From positions 1,357,918 through 1,421,917 of the forward strand of contig JASEVX010000033.1 in the NCBI GenBank assembly GCA_031761405.1: 64,000 nt of DNA. Direction: 5' to 3'. A program made the position numbers and the translations under genes. Numbering within the stretch: position 1 is the first letter of the stretch; every line of letters starts with the position of its first letter. Shown here in pieces: positions 63,422 to 64,000 of the stretch. The notes below the pieces were generated by a model. The model did no database searches. It saw only the letters and a list, made by a program, of their open reading frames with translations, and was not told the origin of the DNA. Source of the stretch: Serripes groenlandicus (taxonomy: Eukaryota > Mollusca > Bivalvia > Cardiida > Cardiidae).

Positions 63422-63496
63422 TGTATTTTTGACATAAAAATGGGTTAGGAAATACACTTCAAACTTTATACTTCCCCTCTCAAATGCAGCAAACCC

Positions 63497-63885
63497 TTAA
63501 CCCTTTCCCTCATATAGACGCTTTCTGACGCCTCTGCAGCAGACAGCTTTTTGAAAACATAGTAACAAAATGTTTCACAATGTTTTCCACTTTAAGTCAT
63601 AGGTTATCCATTCAATTATAGAGATTTTCCATTATTTGACAAAATGTGTTCAAAGTCGTCTGCTACAGAATTGTCGTATGAGGGAAAGGGTTAACCAATT
63701 CCCATTTACAACATATATGCAGCAGACGACGTTGAAAACAACTAGGCAAAAGTATGGAAATATCTATAAATGAAAGTGTTATTTTTGAATAGTGTTGAAA
63801 TTAGTGTGGCAAAAGGAGAAATTGCTCATAATTAACTATTGCCCTTTTGCAACAATGTTTTTTAAAAATGTGTCTGCAAGTAGGA
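63497..63885. mobile_element. Two TTAA-MITEs sharing one TTAA (63691-63694)
   Basis: Plus copy 63497-63694 (CCCTTTCCCTCATATAGACG to GTATGAGGGAAAGGG) with the central hairpin deleted (agtaacaaaatgtttcacaatg). An inverted copy starts from the same TTAA with ccaattcccatttacaacat and decays after aatgtgtctgcaag. Confidence 0.8.
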
Positions 63886-64000
63886 TTAATCCTCTTACCT
63901 GGAATCAAAATTGTTTTAAGAAAAGAAAAAAAAATCACTTTAGCATTTGAAAATACAATTCGCGAGAGAGTAGGAAACGAAGCGAGATTGAAAGGAAAAA

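Larger units (their letters stand above)
57031..63442 (-). mobile_element. DIRS-like tyrosine-recombinase retrotransposon, complete, 6.4 kb
   Basis: Coding strand is minus: gag, RT/RNase H/methyltransferase-like, tyrosine recombinase (YR). Inverted terminal repeats of 149 bp (57075-57223 and 63273-63421) look identical. Outer extensions are 57031-57074 and 63422-63442. The internal complementary region at 57271-57365 equals the reverse complement of the two ends joined, the hallmark of DIRS elements that replicate through a circle. Both ends share AAAATG, giving a predicted empty site tataggttaaaatgggttag. No target duplication, as expected of YR integration. Identical ITRs and long open frames suggest a recent insertion. 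Confidence 0.92.

Overview
This is AT-rich, intron- and repeat-dominated DNA from a metazoan, most likely a bivalve mollusc. The case rests on tRNA-headed SINEs with a shared 3' module, dense TTAA-bounded palindromic MITEs, a DIRS-type tyrosine-recombinase retrotransposon, a (TCGG)n-bearing dispersed repeat of a type I associate with bivalves, and spliceosomal exons. No bacterial-type genes, rRNA, CRISPR array or operon is present. The lineage call is inference.

Host gene: I see several short open segments on the minus strand with consensus splice sites and compatible codon phases. The strongest are 27785-28064 (93 codons), 4217-4361 (48 codons) and 816-872 (19 codons). Weaker candidates lie at 25097-25107, 35505-35544, 51299-51341 and 56921-56951. 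They fit one minus-strand gene whose introns fill nearly the whole window. I do not recognise the protein; parts look charged and coiled-coil-like.

Intron contents, left to right: a diverged ~63-bp tandem array (2.9-4.0 kb); two minisatellites (33-bp and 35-bp units, 7.2-8.9 kb) that both appear to have grown out of a single SINE; two nearly identical ~1.04-kb elements (14.2-15.2 and 33.9-34.9 kb), with a diverged inverted relative at 54.2-55.7 kb; a 1.76-kb TIR element packed with TTCATGAA palindromes that split a SINE (16.4-18.2 kb); a 258-bp element packed with CCATGG and flanked by a perfect 5-bp target duplication (26.9-27.1 kb); a hAT-like element (41.2-42.3 kb); a 2.87-kb foldback element in TTAA (43.2-46.05 kb). 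Scattered throughout are several dozen copies of one ~230-bp MITE (CCCTTTCCC termini, TTAA target, central hairpin).

Right end: 57031-63442 is a complete DIRS-like retrotransposon on the minus strand. It has identical 149-bp inverted terminal repeats, an internal complementary region that preserves the circle junction, gag, RT/RNase H/methyltransferase-like and tyrosine recombinase frames. gag and the start of RT are broken by apparent single-base frameshifts, two of them at homopolymers; the recombinase frame is open. Its proteins would package and reverse transcribe the RNA and integrate a circular DNA copy by site-specific recombination.
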